Positions 11,423-22,600 of a DNA stretch of 64,000 bases are shown here, one piece after another; position 1 is the first letter of the stretch, and the number at the start of each line of letters is the position of its first letter. Below the pieces are notes generated by a model. That model searched no databases. It was not told the origin of the DNA and saw only the letters and a list, made by a program, of their open reading frames with translations. Location: assembly GCA_025618425.1 (NCBI GenBank), contig CM046835.1, positions 20,779,076 to 20,843,075 of the forward strand, read 5' to 3'. Made by a program: the position numbers and the translations under genes. The stretch comes from Heliocidaris tuberculata (lineage: Eukaryota > Echinodermata > Echinoidea > Camarodonta > Echinometridae).

Positions 11423-12466
11423 CATATTAGGTTTATAACTATATGGAACTCCTACACCGCATGAGCTAATTTCGAAAGTGTGAAATTATTCGAATGCGTA
11501 CCAAATTGGAGCAACAGAATAATGCTCGTCATCCTGTGTGGTGTACCACATTGTCAAACCTGATCAGTGCAGCACTTCAGAAAGTAAAACTAGTTGTTCG
11601 TTGTTTTTCCCCCTCTAGTCTTTGTTGTGAGGATGAGGTGAATAGGAATGATCTAGCTAGCTCAGTCAGTCAAACACCCCTGGTTCCTCACTAGACTCGT
11701 AAGGGAGACAAACAAATCATAACAGAATGCTCGTCAGGCTAATACGTGAAGGAGAAAGGAACTGACTGCCGCAGACGCGGATGACGTGCTAGGTGTGACA
11801 GCGAGATTATTGTTTTTATTGATTGAAATTGAGAAAGAGAGTAAAGGCGTTAGGGGAGAGAGAGAGGGGGGGGGCATATTGAAGAACGGGATGAGAGCGG
11901 GGGCAAGTGGGGATCTGTAATAATACCAAGTCATAACAAACAGTAGTATTCATGAAAAAAACAATCATTAGAGTGATACCACCATCTTTTTGCCACTGAT
12001 GATAATCGTTCTTTACTACGCTAGCATACAGAAGCCCTAGTTTACAAAGTGGATAGCTGTAACTGTAATTATGCTTATTATTAAAGGTACTATTGCTATT
12101 GCGGATGGACTGTAATGAAATAGCCATTTAAAGTGTTTTTAATATTAAGGTAAAAAAAAGTGATATATTCTTGAAAATGACATTTGTGCGAACGATACCC
12201 AAACACACTCACAAAACAAATGAAATAGGGAAAAGGGTAAAATTCTCTTTGGTCCAATCAAACATCATTTGGGCTGTTTTTGTGGGTTTTTTTTTTTGGG
12301 GGGGGGGGGATTTTCTTCTCAAGGCATGCAGTTTAAAATAGTTGAATTCACATCATATGCATTCTCTTTCATATTCCTACTATTTAACCTTCTTCTATTA
12401 AAACAAATAAATATATAGGTCAACTTGTGCCTTAATCTGTCTTAAAATGTGCAGAAAAAAAACATT
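11423..12466. other. Intergenic stretch with one GA/G tract
   Basis: A GA-then-G run lies at about 11851-11873 and a short poly-T/poly-G at about 12289-12310. Nothing else was recognised. Confidence 0.45.
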
Positions 12467-12854
12467 TTAAAGGGAAGCTTGAGTTCTGGGAAAGGTAAAA
12501 AATAATTTGTGAGCTTTCTCATTCTTATTATGTTTGTTTGGAAGATTATCATAGTAGATTATGTGCCCTGAAAGGGATTGCTCTTCAAATGCCCTCATAT
12601 TAAAAATATGACAATAAACAGCTGAAATAATCGGGCCGAACGTTTGTGAATGGTCCAATATACATATTTCTGTGTGTAGTGCATGTGAATCTCATCAGGA
12701 TTAAGTCAGTTTCTTATTATATCATTTTACTGATTCCAAAATCTTACAGCATACACCAATTCTTATCTGCTATATAATCAACATTTCCCAATTGCTTTGA
12801 GACAATTCCTTTCGCAATTCAATATCATGATCAGAACTCAACTTTATCTTTTAA
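12467..12854 (+). mobile_element. TTAA-bounded MITE, family 1, copy 3
   Basis: The cleanest plus-strand member. It starts TTAAAGGGAAGCTTGAGTTC at 12467 and ends ...CAGAACTCAACTTTATCTTTTAA with TTAA at 12851-12854. It is 388 bp long and lacks the 99-bp insertion of copy 1, so it shows the uninterrupted family structure. Interior words (GAAAGGGATTGCTCTTCAAA, GCCCTCATATT, ATCGGGCCGAAC) match copies 1 and 4. Non-coding. Confidence 0.75.
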
Positions 12855-13522
12855 AGTCGGAATATGGTGTGTCCAACAAAAATTTCAAAAGAGAATTTTT
12901 TTCGGGGTGATATCTTTGTTTTTTACCGTAAACCTTTCGTAGTTGTCGTGCGGATTGGTGCTAACTAACGCGGGAATTTATGTTCCGTAGACTGCTGCAA
13001 TGAAAGGGCATTGTACTCTCTTTTGCGAATGTTCCTCCGTGGCACAGATTTTGCAATGAGATGATAATCTTCACTGTGTAAAACTGTGTCTACAAATAGC
13101 AACATTCCATTGGTCAATTGCTGCTAAGTGAACAGCGTGCATGTAGTAATGTTAGCGAATGTTTTATTCAGGGATACATTTTGCACGTCTAATCTCTGTT
13201 GAATTAGTTTGAGTGTTTTGTCCTTGCAACACACTGCTATACGACTTTGGAATATTTTGTTTCGTTTTGTTTTATTTTGTTTTTGTATGATACAGGACAT
13301 CAGTAGTAGTGTAATGACTTAAAAGCATGGCTAATTTACAGGAAAGTAAAAAGCCAAAAGGAAAGCAGAATGCATTAGTTTGACTGATGTTTCAAAATTG
13401 ACCACGCGTTATAGGAGATGAAATATCAAAATTTGAAGTCTAACAAGTTGGGGTTTGTGCAAGTGCGCGTAGCCTAAAGCTTTCCTGTATAGCTATATAT
13501 AATTTTCAATGGTAATGGTTAA
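12855..13522. other. Intergenic stretch, nothing recognised
   Basis: No coding or repeat structure recognised. Confidence 0.45.
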
Positions 13523-13687
13523 TTATAAAACGGGTTCAAGAATGTAGACATCCTGATTGGTCAAATAACACCACGTGACCGTGCAAAAAAAAAGTACTAA
13601 CGCACGGCGAGGGGACTAACGCACGGCTAATCCGGATCAAACACTAAGATTGTAAGAAAACACTAAAATTGTAGACCCGTTTTATAA
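13523..13687. mobile_element. Small TIR element, first of a three-element cluster
   Basis: Perfect 12-bp inverted ends TTATAAAACGGG (13523-13534) and CCCGTTTTATAA (13676-13687). The interior contains CTGATTGGTCAAATAACACC and two CTAACGCACGGC words. Its right end nearly abuts the palindrome at 13690, and the CTAACGCAC word is shared with that palindrome, so the two could be parts of one compound element. Confidence 0.6.
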
Positions 13688-13689
13688 AA

Positions 13690-13840
13690 CTATTGATACA
13701 TGGTTGTGAGTTCGTGCGTTAGTGCGATCCAGCAACACGCAGGTTTTTATCGTGGTGTCTAACAACACACTCGGCACACCACGATAAAAACCTTTGTGTT
13801 GCCAGATCGCACTAACGCACTCCCAACCATGTATTAATAG
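13690..13840. mobile_element. 151-bp near-perfect palindrome
   Basis: Left arm 13690-13758 (CTATTGATACATGGTTGTGA ... TTTTTATCGTGGTGT) pairs with right arm 13776-13840 (ACACCACGATAAAAACC ... CCAACCATGTATTAATAG) around a loop of about 17 bp. It includes GTGCGTTAGTGCGATC in one arm and its inverse in the other. Structurally a foldback MITE. Confidence 0.75.
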
Positions 13841-13877
13841 TATATTAATATATGGCCTGGTGCTGCTAGCAATATCT

Positions 13878-14015
13878 GGGGAGCGTTTCATCAAGTGTTT
13901 TGTCAGTGATTATTACCGACAACTGTTATAAGCTACTGAAATCCTTGCATCTGATTGGCTGAGAGCAAATTTGTCGGTAAAAATCACTGACAAAACGCTT
14001 GATGAAATGCTCCCC
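13878..14015. mobile_element. 138-bp foldback MITE with ~44-bp arms
   Basis: Left arm GGGGAGCGTTTCATCAAGTG... through ATTACCGACA; right arm TGTCGGTAAAAATCACTGAC... through GAAATGCTCCCC. The arms pair over about 44 bp with few mismatches. The central spacer carries CATCTGATTGGCTGAGAGC, similar to CCTGATTGGTCAAA in the element at 13523. Confidence 0.75.
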
Positions 14016-15419
14016 TGTTCGTTTCCATTTCAACCGAAATGTTGACGAAAAAGTGACTCAGACGACTGATCTTTCCTGTAATAAAGAATATCTTCAGAAA
14101 GAAGAGAATCATATGATATATGTGACCTTCATTTCCCTAACCTCTTGGTAATAATTCAAAGTCGGACTTCAGAGCAAAGTGGGACTCTCTCTATATATAA
14201 ATACTCCATGTATAATTACGCTGAAGGCTTAGGGCCCCGTATTGGCTCATGGAAATGAATTGACTTGATTATACCAAAAGCGCGCCCCAGGAGAGAGGCG
14301 ATGCAATAGTGAGTTCCCTTGATGGGTACTTCAACAGTATTCAAAAGTCAAAAGGACGAAATACAGTAATCCATTTACAGACGGCATGCGGGAGGCGATT
14401 TTCATATTTGGTACTCGTTTTCATCAAGTGTTGCTCGTCTGCTATTTTGAGAGAGTGTATTCATGTGACCAGTGGCGTAGAAAAAGTATGTCATTAGGGG
14501 GGGGGGGGTGTCCAATTGTAGTCATCGAGCGGAATTAACATTAACTGAATCAAAGGTCCAGTTTCTTTTAGAAGAGTGAATTCATTGTTTTTTTCTCCTT
14601 TCTTTTGTCCTATATCATTACTACATGGATCTGGCCTAGAACAGGTAGAGGGAGAAAGTTTAGAAGATGTTCAGTTGCATTGTTTGGAATATCTACTAGC
14701 AGCTGCACATGCAGGGTAGATCCATTAGAGTTGTAGCCCCACGGTACTTAAGAACCCTATAGTGTCTGAGTGTCCAAGCCCTCTTCTTACATTCGGATCA
14801 AAACTAACAATGAATCCTTTGCTCCCAGATATAGATATTCCTCGCAAAGCAAAGTATTTGGGATTTGCAAGATATTCGATCAAGCATCTATCTTGCTGAT
14901 CCCGGGTATAGTGAGCAGCGGCGTCCCTATATTATTTTGCTGGGAGGGGAGGGGGTTCGAAAGAAAGAAAATCAAACAAGTAAACAACGAAATAAAGGTA
15001 TCATACGTTTTGAAGTTTGTCTTAAAAAGTGACAGAAAAAAGAAAAAGCTCCTCAGATTCTCGAATTCGACATTCAAAAGAAATCAAGACAAAATATAAA
15101 TATATAATCAAATGTTCCCATATTTTTCTATTTACCGACAATTGCCGCTTAACTTTTTTTTTTTTTACTTTGCCAAACAAAGAAATTTGAATGGGGATGG
15201 GGATGTCACCGACCGCCTCAAGCGACTCCACTTGCTACGAGTTTAAACTGCATGCGAGAAGATTGTCGTTGATTTGATCCAATCTGGTGTTGATACGAAA
15301 CTGGAACAGTAGACAAGGTAGAAGGGCCATTATTCTACTTGGTGCTTTCTAGTATCAAGCATGTCCGATAACGAATACGATAACGAGATTTTCAATTAAA
15401 GGTACATCCTTCTATATAT

Positions 15420-15421
<2 letters not shown>
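14016..15421. other. Intergenic stretch with poly-G and hAT-like end motifs
   Basis: CCAGTGGCGTAG at about 14470 leads into a G-run at 14498-14508, and GCAGCGGCGTCCC occurs near 14914. Both resemble the CAG(T/G)GGCG ends of the element at 43104-44984, but no partner ends were found. No gene was recognised. Confidence 0.4.
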
Positions 15422-15462
<41 letters not shown>

Positions 15463-15485
15463 GTGTGCGCGCGTGTATGTGTGTG
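15422..15485. repeat. (GT)n microsatellite
   Basis: About 30 GT dinucleotides with a few GC interruptions. It abuts the start of the truncated LINE copy at 15486. Confidence 0.95.
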
Positions 15486-15955
15486 TTAACCACTTAATTA
15501 TACTCATAAAATATATGATATACAATGCGCGATCAAAAGGAACGCCCCCAACAAAGAAAGAAATCTATAATGCACTTTTAGAAAGTAAGGGTAATGAACA
15601 TAAAAAGGCAATAGCTCGAAATGATTTAAGTCTACATCTAAAGAAATGGAATTATTTTGAATGTTGGACGGAAGGAGGACATACATGATAATATCACAGT
15701 TTTAAAGAAATTATATTCATTATTACAATTGCCCTATATACTTTGAATTTGCACCTATCAGGTTTTAATCTATACCTTTTTCAGTTAAATTGTACTATTG
15801 TTTATTTATGGATGGCATGTTACGGAAATATATAATTTGTATTGTGTTTATTGCCATGTTGAATTATATTGTGTAATTAATGCTCACTTTGTAATTATTC
15901 GTTTTGAAAAACTGAATCAAGGAATGAAAAATTATGAAAAGAAAAAAAAAAGTTA
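15486..15955 (+). pseudogene. 5'-truncated LINE copy: ORF2 C-terminus, 3' UTR and A-rich tail
   Basis: The frame from 15486 to the TGA at 15686-15688 encodes about 67 residues that match the last part of the intact LINE protein at 19694-23473. Examples are NHLIILIKYMIYNARSKGTP here versus NHILILIKFTIFHNREKGDP there, and LSLHLKKW versus LSIHLKKW. After the stop come about 260 bp of AT-rich 3' UTR and a tail ATTATGAAAAGAAAAAAAAA near 15953, similar to the 3' end of the full element (TTATGAAAACAAAAAAA read on the minus strand). It is a dead-on-arrival retrotransposition product truncated exactly at the (GT)n tract. Moderate protein divergence shows it is a related subfamily and not a recent copy of the 19.7-kb element. 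Confidence 0.85.
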
Positions 15956-15981
15956 ACAGCAGAGCAGCTCGGGTGTGCCTT

Positions 15982-16235
15982 CAAGGTTCAAGGTTTCCTT
16001 ATTTTCCACATGATTTTCGGTGTTTAACATAACAAACCTGCATGTAATATATACAAGTTGATATAACATAATATCAAACAAAATTAAGATAAAAATCGTT
16101 TACATAAATGGTAAAACTCAACAAAAAAATTATAAAGTACAGTTATTACAATTAATAAACAATTATACTATCATAATTCAGTAAAATTATGCATAGTAAA
16201 GAAACAGAAGTGGAGGAGTCTATTTTATAGACCCC
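15982..16235 (-). repeat. Second copy of the octamer-tailed dispersed repeat
   Basis: Starts TTCAAGGTTCAAGGTTTCC and matches 6291-6545 through ATTTTCCACA, ATCAAACAAAATTAAGATAA, TTTACATAAATGG, AATAAACAATTATACTATCA and AAGAAACAGAAGTGGAGGAG. On the minus strand it ends in (ACCTTGA)-type repeats. It lies right after the A-tail of the LINE fragment. The family is unidentified. Confidence 0.55.
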
Positions 16236-16326
16236 TCTGTGAGAAAAAATACTTTCAAATGCTCTGAATACAGTGTGTAAATGCAATTATGTATACTTTA
16301 GATTATCCTACCCCCCTCCCTCAACT

Positions 16327-18249
16327 TTAAAGCTCATGTACAGTATTGGTAGCAAAAAGGAAATTGGAAAGAAACATGTTAAATATAGTCTCATGTTGTT
16401 CTCCTTGTATCAAAAGATGTCTGTAAGAGATCATTTGGTATTCCATCTATGATTTCTGGTGAATTTCAGTGTAAATATCTGTAAGGAATGTTTGATCACT
16501 GCCATTATGCTAGGACCCTTCCACCCCGACGGCTCGCCGCACAGCAATCTTGAGGCTTCGCATAGAGACAGCGTGTGTGCACTGTGTGTAGCTACTCATC
16601 ATTGGTTTTACACGTGTGTTTACAGTGTATAGCACATGCTGCCTTTGATGGGATTTTACGTGTCTGTCCCGGCACATAAATTAGTTTTTGCCTCTTATTT
16701 GTTTAATATTAAACTTTAGGAGGCGAAATCTTCACAGTGTCTTAGTATTGCTAGTATCTTGCTATTTATCAACAACAAGGGAAATGCCCAGGGCAGTCTC
16801 GCCTGCATCACGCAATTTTCGGGGCAAAATTTTCCCTTGGTGAAAAATCAAAGGTTGGAACACTTAAGGGGTGCTGCCCCTGAGCCTCCCCCCCCCCCCC
16901 CCTTGTGGGCCAGGTACCCCATCTGTATAACTTAAATCCCTTCAAGTAAGATTTATTGGATGGTAAAGTTCATTTGAAATCAAGCTGTGTGTTTTAAAGC
17001 AGCAGAATATGTGTACATGAAATAATTGCCATTGGGACACTTTTGGGGTGCCGGTGGTGCCCCTCCATCAGACCCCTTGAAGATAATGGTCTACAATACT
17101 TGAACAACTTGAAGTCTCCTTCCCCTAACAATGATTCCTACCTAGTTTGCTTACAATCTACATGTACATGTGGCATTACAGAAGAAAGAAAAATGTCAAT
17201 TTGGTGTCACAGGCTCTCTTTTTTTGGGGGGGGACCCCCCCCCCCCACCACTCCATCCCTCCTTAAGGGATAGGTACCCTATTTGCATTCATTAAGATCC
17301 TCTTTGCCTAAGGGTGATTCTTACCTAGTTTGATTAGAACTCGGCCATGCATTTAACAAATATCTCATTTTCACAACAGGGGTACTTTAAGGGCTGCTGC
17401 CCCTGAGCCCCCTTGGAGGCAAGGTACCCTGTTTCAGTAATTGAGGTCTCCTTCCTTTAAGGATGATACCTACCAACTTTGCTAACAATCTTGCATCAGG
17501 GCTTAAAGAAGAAGCAAATATGAATCTAATTACTGTCATTATTGGTGCTCTTGGGGGTGGTGCCCCCAAGACTCCCCCCCCCCCCTGGTTGGTACCCCCA
17601 TCTATATTAACTTTGATCCTCCTTGCCTAAGGATGATCCCTGCCAATTTTGGTTGAAATCCACTACCAGCAAAGAAGTCAAATGCATGTGTACAATACAT
17701 GCACACTACATGTACATGTACATACATGTTCTGTATGTAGAGACAAAACTGAAATTTACCCAAAACTTAACCAAGTTAAACTGTCAGTAGGTGACCTTTA
17801 ATGTGATGAAAATGTAAGATTTGGGTATTCATTTGAAAGAGGGTGACATGAAGACAATCCCTACCAAGAATGATGCCAAGTTTCAAAGAATTTGAACAAA
17901 TACTTTTGAAACAAAGTAAAAATTCAAAAACTTAACCTCAGGTTAAGTTTTTGGAACACAATTTTACTCAATTGACCTTAATTGACCTTTGACCTTGACT
18001 TTTGACCTGAAATTTGTTCCACATTATCTGTGATACTCTACAACACTTATGTTTAAGTTTCATGGAAATCGGACATATACTTTTGAAATGAGAGCATTTC
18101 CAAAATTGTTGACGCCGTCGCCGCCGCCGCCGCCGCCGTCGGAAAAGCGGCGCCTATGTCTCGCTTTTTGCTTACGCAGGCGAGACAAAAATTGAAGAAA
18201 TCTGACGAACAGTTTTTGAGGGCTTACCAAAACTTTACATGACCTTTAA
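16327..18249 (-). mobile_element. TTAA-bounded element, family 2, copy split by an insertion
   Basis: This is the inverse of 35203-35661. Shared words in order are TTTAAAGCTCATGTACAGTA, ATTGGAAAGAAACATGTTAA, GGTATTCCATCTATGATTTC, CCACCCCGACGGCTC, GGAGGCGAAATCTTCAC and TTGCTAGTAT; then, after a 1.4-kb gap, AAATCTGACGAACAGTTTTT and GAGGGCTTACCA. Both copies are bounded by TTAA (16327-16330 and 18246-18249 here). The interruption at about 16773-18190 is annotated separately. No protein is encoded. The end TTTAAAGGT...TTCTGG resembles the end of family 1, so the two may be related. Confidence 0.65.
16773..18190. mobile_element. 1.4-kb insertion with GTCTCGCCTGC inverted ends and internal repeats
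   Basis: The left end contains GCAGTCTCGCCTGCATC (16794-16810) and the right end contains TTACGCAGGCGAGAC, so GTCTCGCCTGC is inverted. The interior has four to five degenerate units of about 170-200 bp built around TTAAGGGGTGCTGCCCCTGA or TTGGGGGTGGTGCCCCCAAG, each followed by a C-rich run, GGTACCCCATCT and GATGATYCCTACC (near 16862, 17040, 17225, 17390, 17550). The right part has AATTGACCTTAATTGACC, a (CCG)n run at 18117-18137 and GGCGCCTATGTCTCGC. Ends were set by comparison with the uninterrupted copy at 35203. There is no transposase, and no target duplication was established. Confidence 0.6.
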
Positions 18250-18691
18250 CCTTACTCTACAAAACAAAATAGTAGAGATATGGTATAAGGACAAACAATT
18301 ATATTGGAAATAATAAAAAGTGATGACTTGAGTAGGAGAAAAGAAAGAGAGAAAGAAAGAAAGAGAATGAGAGAGAGAGATGGAAGATGAAGGATGGGGA
18401 CGTAACACATGTAAATGCCTTTTGCAATGATTTTATTTTCATTCTAGCTCAATTTTTGGTTGAAAAGGATGTTTTTCCTACTGTTGTTGCCATTTAACAG
18501 TTATATCTATTCAGCAGGATTTTTTTTTCCAGTCTACGTGAAAACTAGTAGAATCTGATTTAATCGTATTATTTAAAGAGGTCTAGAGCTGTGGTCCGGT
18601 ATAAATAAAAGTCTTCTGTGCAGTAACTGTTCTGGTCAGTGGTAGATGTCACATATTTGATTGTCTCGTTGGGTATTTGTGTATTTCATTG
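18250..18691. other. Spacer between family-2 element and LINE 3' end
   Basis: Contains a GAAAGA/GAGA-rich stretch near 18340-18382. Nothing else was recognised. Confidence 0.45.
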
Positions 18692-19197
18692 GTTTGTTTT
18701 TTTTTAATTTTTTTGTTTTCATAAGTTTTTATTTTCTCTCATAAAAGAAAATTGAACATAATTTGAAACATTTCATATAATATAACAACAACAACAAAAT
18801 CTTGACATAAATATAACTGCCAACTGCAATTTCACATTTCAAACGATAATACAAACAAACTTTCATCTAACATATTTGCGAACAGAAATAAATATTTCAT
18901 AAAGAATAAGATTCACACATTTAAGTTACCCATTTCGTTACAAACAATTTTCAACAACAACAAAAAAAAAAATCTTTTTCCAATTTCCTTCTGAGAGAAA
19001 GAATTAAATTAAGAGAAGAAAAAAAAAAAGGATAGAAAGAAGATAAGAATAAAGAAAGAGAGAGAAAAAAAGAAAAAAAAAAAAAAAAAAAAAAAAAAAG
19101 ATTAGAGAACATACACCATCACGCCCCCCCCATCCCACAACACATAGAACAACCACAAACGAACAAACAGATAAAACAAAGAGAAGGAAGACACACA

Positions 19198-19229
<32 letters not shown>

Positions 19230-19258
19230 CAAAACAAAACAAAACAAAAACAAAAACG

Positions 19259-19319
<61 letters not shown>

Positions 19320-19693
19320 AAAGGTCACACCAACAGCACAGAGACATAAACGAACAAAGGGGGAGAAAAGAGAAAGGAAAAGAAAGGGGTAGGGCAGAGG
19401 GTCCAGAAGCTATGCCTCTATCATTGTGAGAAACTAAAGTCATCACCGAAGCGCGAAGCCACACCCGCCCAGTCGTCAAGGCTACCGGCTCCAAACAATT
19501 TAAGCTAAACAATGGCGCGGCGATCACAACAGGGCCAAACACTAAATTTGCCCTGCTTTAGCCTGCCGCTTGAATGGTTTCACGGCGAACCTCACGCACA
19601 GGCTCTGTTGTCTGGAACCAGCACCCCGGACGACGAGCGAATACGACGCCAACACCTCGGCACCAAAAAAAAAAAAAAAAAAAAAAAAAAAGA
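18692..19693 (-). mobile_element. Probable 3' UTR and tail of the LINE
   Basis: Read on the minus strand this follows the ORF2 stop. It begins with a T-run of about 26 directly after the stop (plus-strand A-run 19664-19691), then a GC-richer segment to about 19320, then a T-run of over 50 (19260-19316), a (GTTTT)n block (19200-19258), another T-run (19074-19099), AT-rich sequence, and ends TTATGAAAACAAAAAAATT followed by more A near 18692-18717. The ending resembles that of the truncated copy at 15953. The homopolymer runs could include later expansions. The exact 3' boundary and target duplication are not proven. Confidence 0.55.
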
Positions 19694-22600
19694 TCACGGA
19701 CAACCTTCCAAAGCTTCCCATTTCTTTAAATGGATTGAAAGAGTATCCCTTTCCATAGCAAGTTTTTTCTCTTCATTTCTATTTTCAATTAGTCTATCTA
19801 TAATTTCTTTTGCATTGGGGGGATCTCCTTTCTCTCTATTATGAAAAATCGTAAATTTAATCAAAATCAAAATATGGTTCAGTAATTGCCCTGCTTTTAT
19901 AGTGTTGTCTATTATTCCAATATGAATTTCTTTCCAAGATAACTTCTTCAGAATTGGTAGATTGAGCTTGTCAGCACATTTTCCCCACACTTCCTTTATC
20001 TTGTTACATTCAAAGAACACATGTTGATAAGTTTCTTCAAATTTTTTACAATATGAGCACAATCCATTTTCACGAAACTTAAATCTATGTAGATGATGGT
20101 TTGTATATATAATCTTATGTAACAGTTTGAATTGGAATTCTCTTAGTTTACTGTTTAAGGTACACATCCTTGGTTGAACAAATATCTTTTCTACATCTCG
20201 TTGTGAAATATTATAAAGTGACATTAAATTGCAAAATGCTGTGTTTGTTTCTACATTCTTTTTAATTTGACTCTTATACACCATCTTTGCAGTTATTTCT
20301 TCAAATTTAAAAACTTTCTTTGAAAACTTAAATTCTAAACTGAGGCCACAATGAATGGCCTTTCTTAAAGATTGAACATTTTTTTTCCATTCATGAGGGG
20401 TTGTTGCATAAATTTTGTTTACTTTTACAATTTCTTCTGTACTTAAACCTAAAGCTACAAAATAAGCCTCAGGTTTTAATTCTCCATGTTCATCACAAAT
20501 ATGATGAAGTCGATAAATATTCTTTAAAAACAACTTCTCCTCAAATAGAGTTTGACCTTCTAATTGGATACACTTATTATTATACAAAATTTCATTTCCT
20601 CTATATCTCTCTTCTATCTTAACATAGTCTTTCATATCTATCCAAGCTTTCAATAGACTCTGATAAAAGGTAGGTAACGTGATTTCCACTGTATCCCTCC
20701 AATAATTGCAATAAAATATCAAATTTCCTCCCATCGGTCTCATTAAATATTTAAAATAAAGTTTCCATTTAATAGTTTGAGTTCCTGTTATAAGCCTTTT
20801 TATCCACATTATTCTTTGTGCTTTTACAAAGAATCTAAAATTCATCATTTTGAGCCCACCCTGCTGATAATCTAAAATCACTGTACTTTTTTTAATTTTA
20901 TCTTTACCTCTCCACAAGAAATCAAAGCAAATTTCTTCAATTTCCTTATATACCCACTCTGGAACTGGCATAAGTGATGTTGCATATATCAATTTAGAAT
21001 ATCCATATATTTTCATTAATTGAATTTTTCCCATTAGAGTTAGATCACGCTGTTTCCACCACGTCAACAGTTTTTTAATTTTGCTTAATATTTCCTTAAA
21101 ATTCATTTTTTCCTTGATATCTGCATGAACTGAAAAATAAATGCCTAATATTTTAACAACATCTACTAGCTTCCCAAATGGAAATGTATACTTAGACACC
21201 TGCGGACCTAATGGCATAATATATGTCTTATCCTTGTTTAACTTTAATCCTGATATTTTATAAAAGCCTTCAAAAATATGTTCTATTTCCTTAACTGAAT
21301 CCATATCTTTGATGAAGAGTGTTATGTCATCTGCATACAACACCTGCTTCATTTCTATATTTCCAAAACAAATTCCTTTTACCAAGTGATTATTTCTAAT
21401 CATATGAGCTAGAATTTCAATGCATAAAATAAATAAGTATGGCGATAATGGATCTCCCTGCCTTACTCCTCTTTCAACTTTGAAGTAACCTGTTGATGTA
21501 TATCCGTTCATAACACAGCTTTCAGCATTTGTATATAATATATTCACCCATTTACAAAATAATGGTCCAAAACCAAAAGATTTTAAGACTCTGTATAAGA
21601 ATGAATGAGAAACAGAATCAAATGCCTTTTCAAAATCTATGGCCATCAGAAAAGCATTTACTTTATAAAAAGTAGTATGAAAAACCATATCATCTATTAT
21701 CCTTATTGCTTCTCCAATATTTCTATTCTTAACATAACCAAGTTGATCAGAAGACACGATTTCAGGTATAACTTCTTGTAATCTCTTTGAAAGTAACTTT
21801 GATAAAATTTTATAATCCACGTTTAACAGAGAGATTGGTCTATAATTCTTAATAAAGTCTGGATCTTTGCCCTCTTTATGTATCAGGGTGATAACTGCTT
21901 GCCTCTGAGAGGCAGATAGTTCCCCCTGTTCAAAAGCTTCATTAAAAGATGCAAGAATTAGATCTCCAATTACTGGCCAAAATTTAAGATAGAATTCTAC
22001 GCTTAAACCATCATTCCCTGGTGATTTATTTAATTTCATATTTTTTAATATATCTATACATTCCCTTTCTACAATCTTTTCTTCACCTAAATCTCGTAAG
22101 GCATCGTTTAATTTTGGCAGGTTACTCGGAAAAAATTCTAAACCGCCATCTTGTACAAGTTCTATTTTTTTATATAACTGACTGTAAAATGATTTTATTC
22201 CCTTAACAATTTCATTTTCCTCAAAAATAATTTTTCCATTTACATTTAATTTCTGTATTACACTTTTTTTTCTATTTGATACCATTAATTGTTTAAAAAA
22301 TGTTGTATTTTTCTCTCCGCATTCATACCACGAGGATCTTGACCGTATTTTCAAACCTTCATTTATATAGTCATAGAATACACTTAGTTGTTGTCTCTTA
22401 GCTTTCAATTTTTCAAGGATAACATTATAACGTACATTACTGATTGATAGTAAATTCTCTTCTAAGTCTTCAATTTCTTTCTCTAAGTTTTCAATTTTTT
22501 CTTTCCTTTCTTTTGCCCTTTTCTTTGAAAATTTACTTGTAAACCTGCGTATTTCCATTTTCATATAGTCCCATAATACTCTTTTATCTTTTATCTCACA

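Noticed and set aside
19004..19542. Phe-rich minus-strand frames downstream of the LINE
   Set aside because: They are translations of T-runs and (GTTTT)n in the LINE 3' region.
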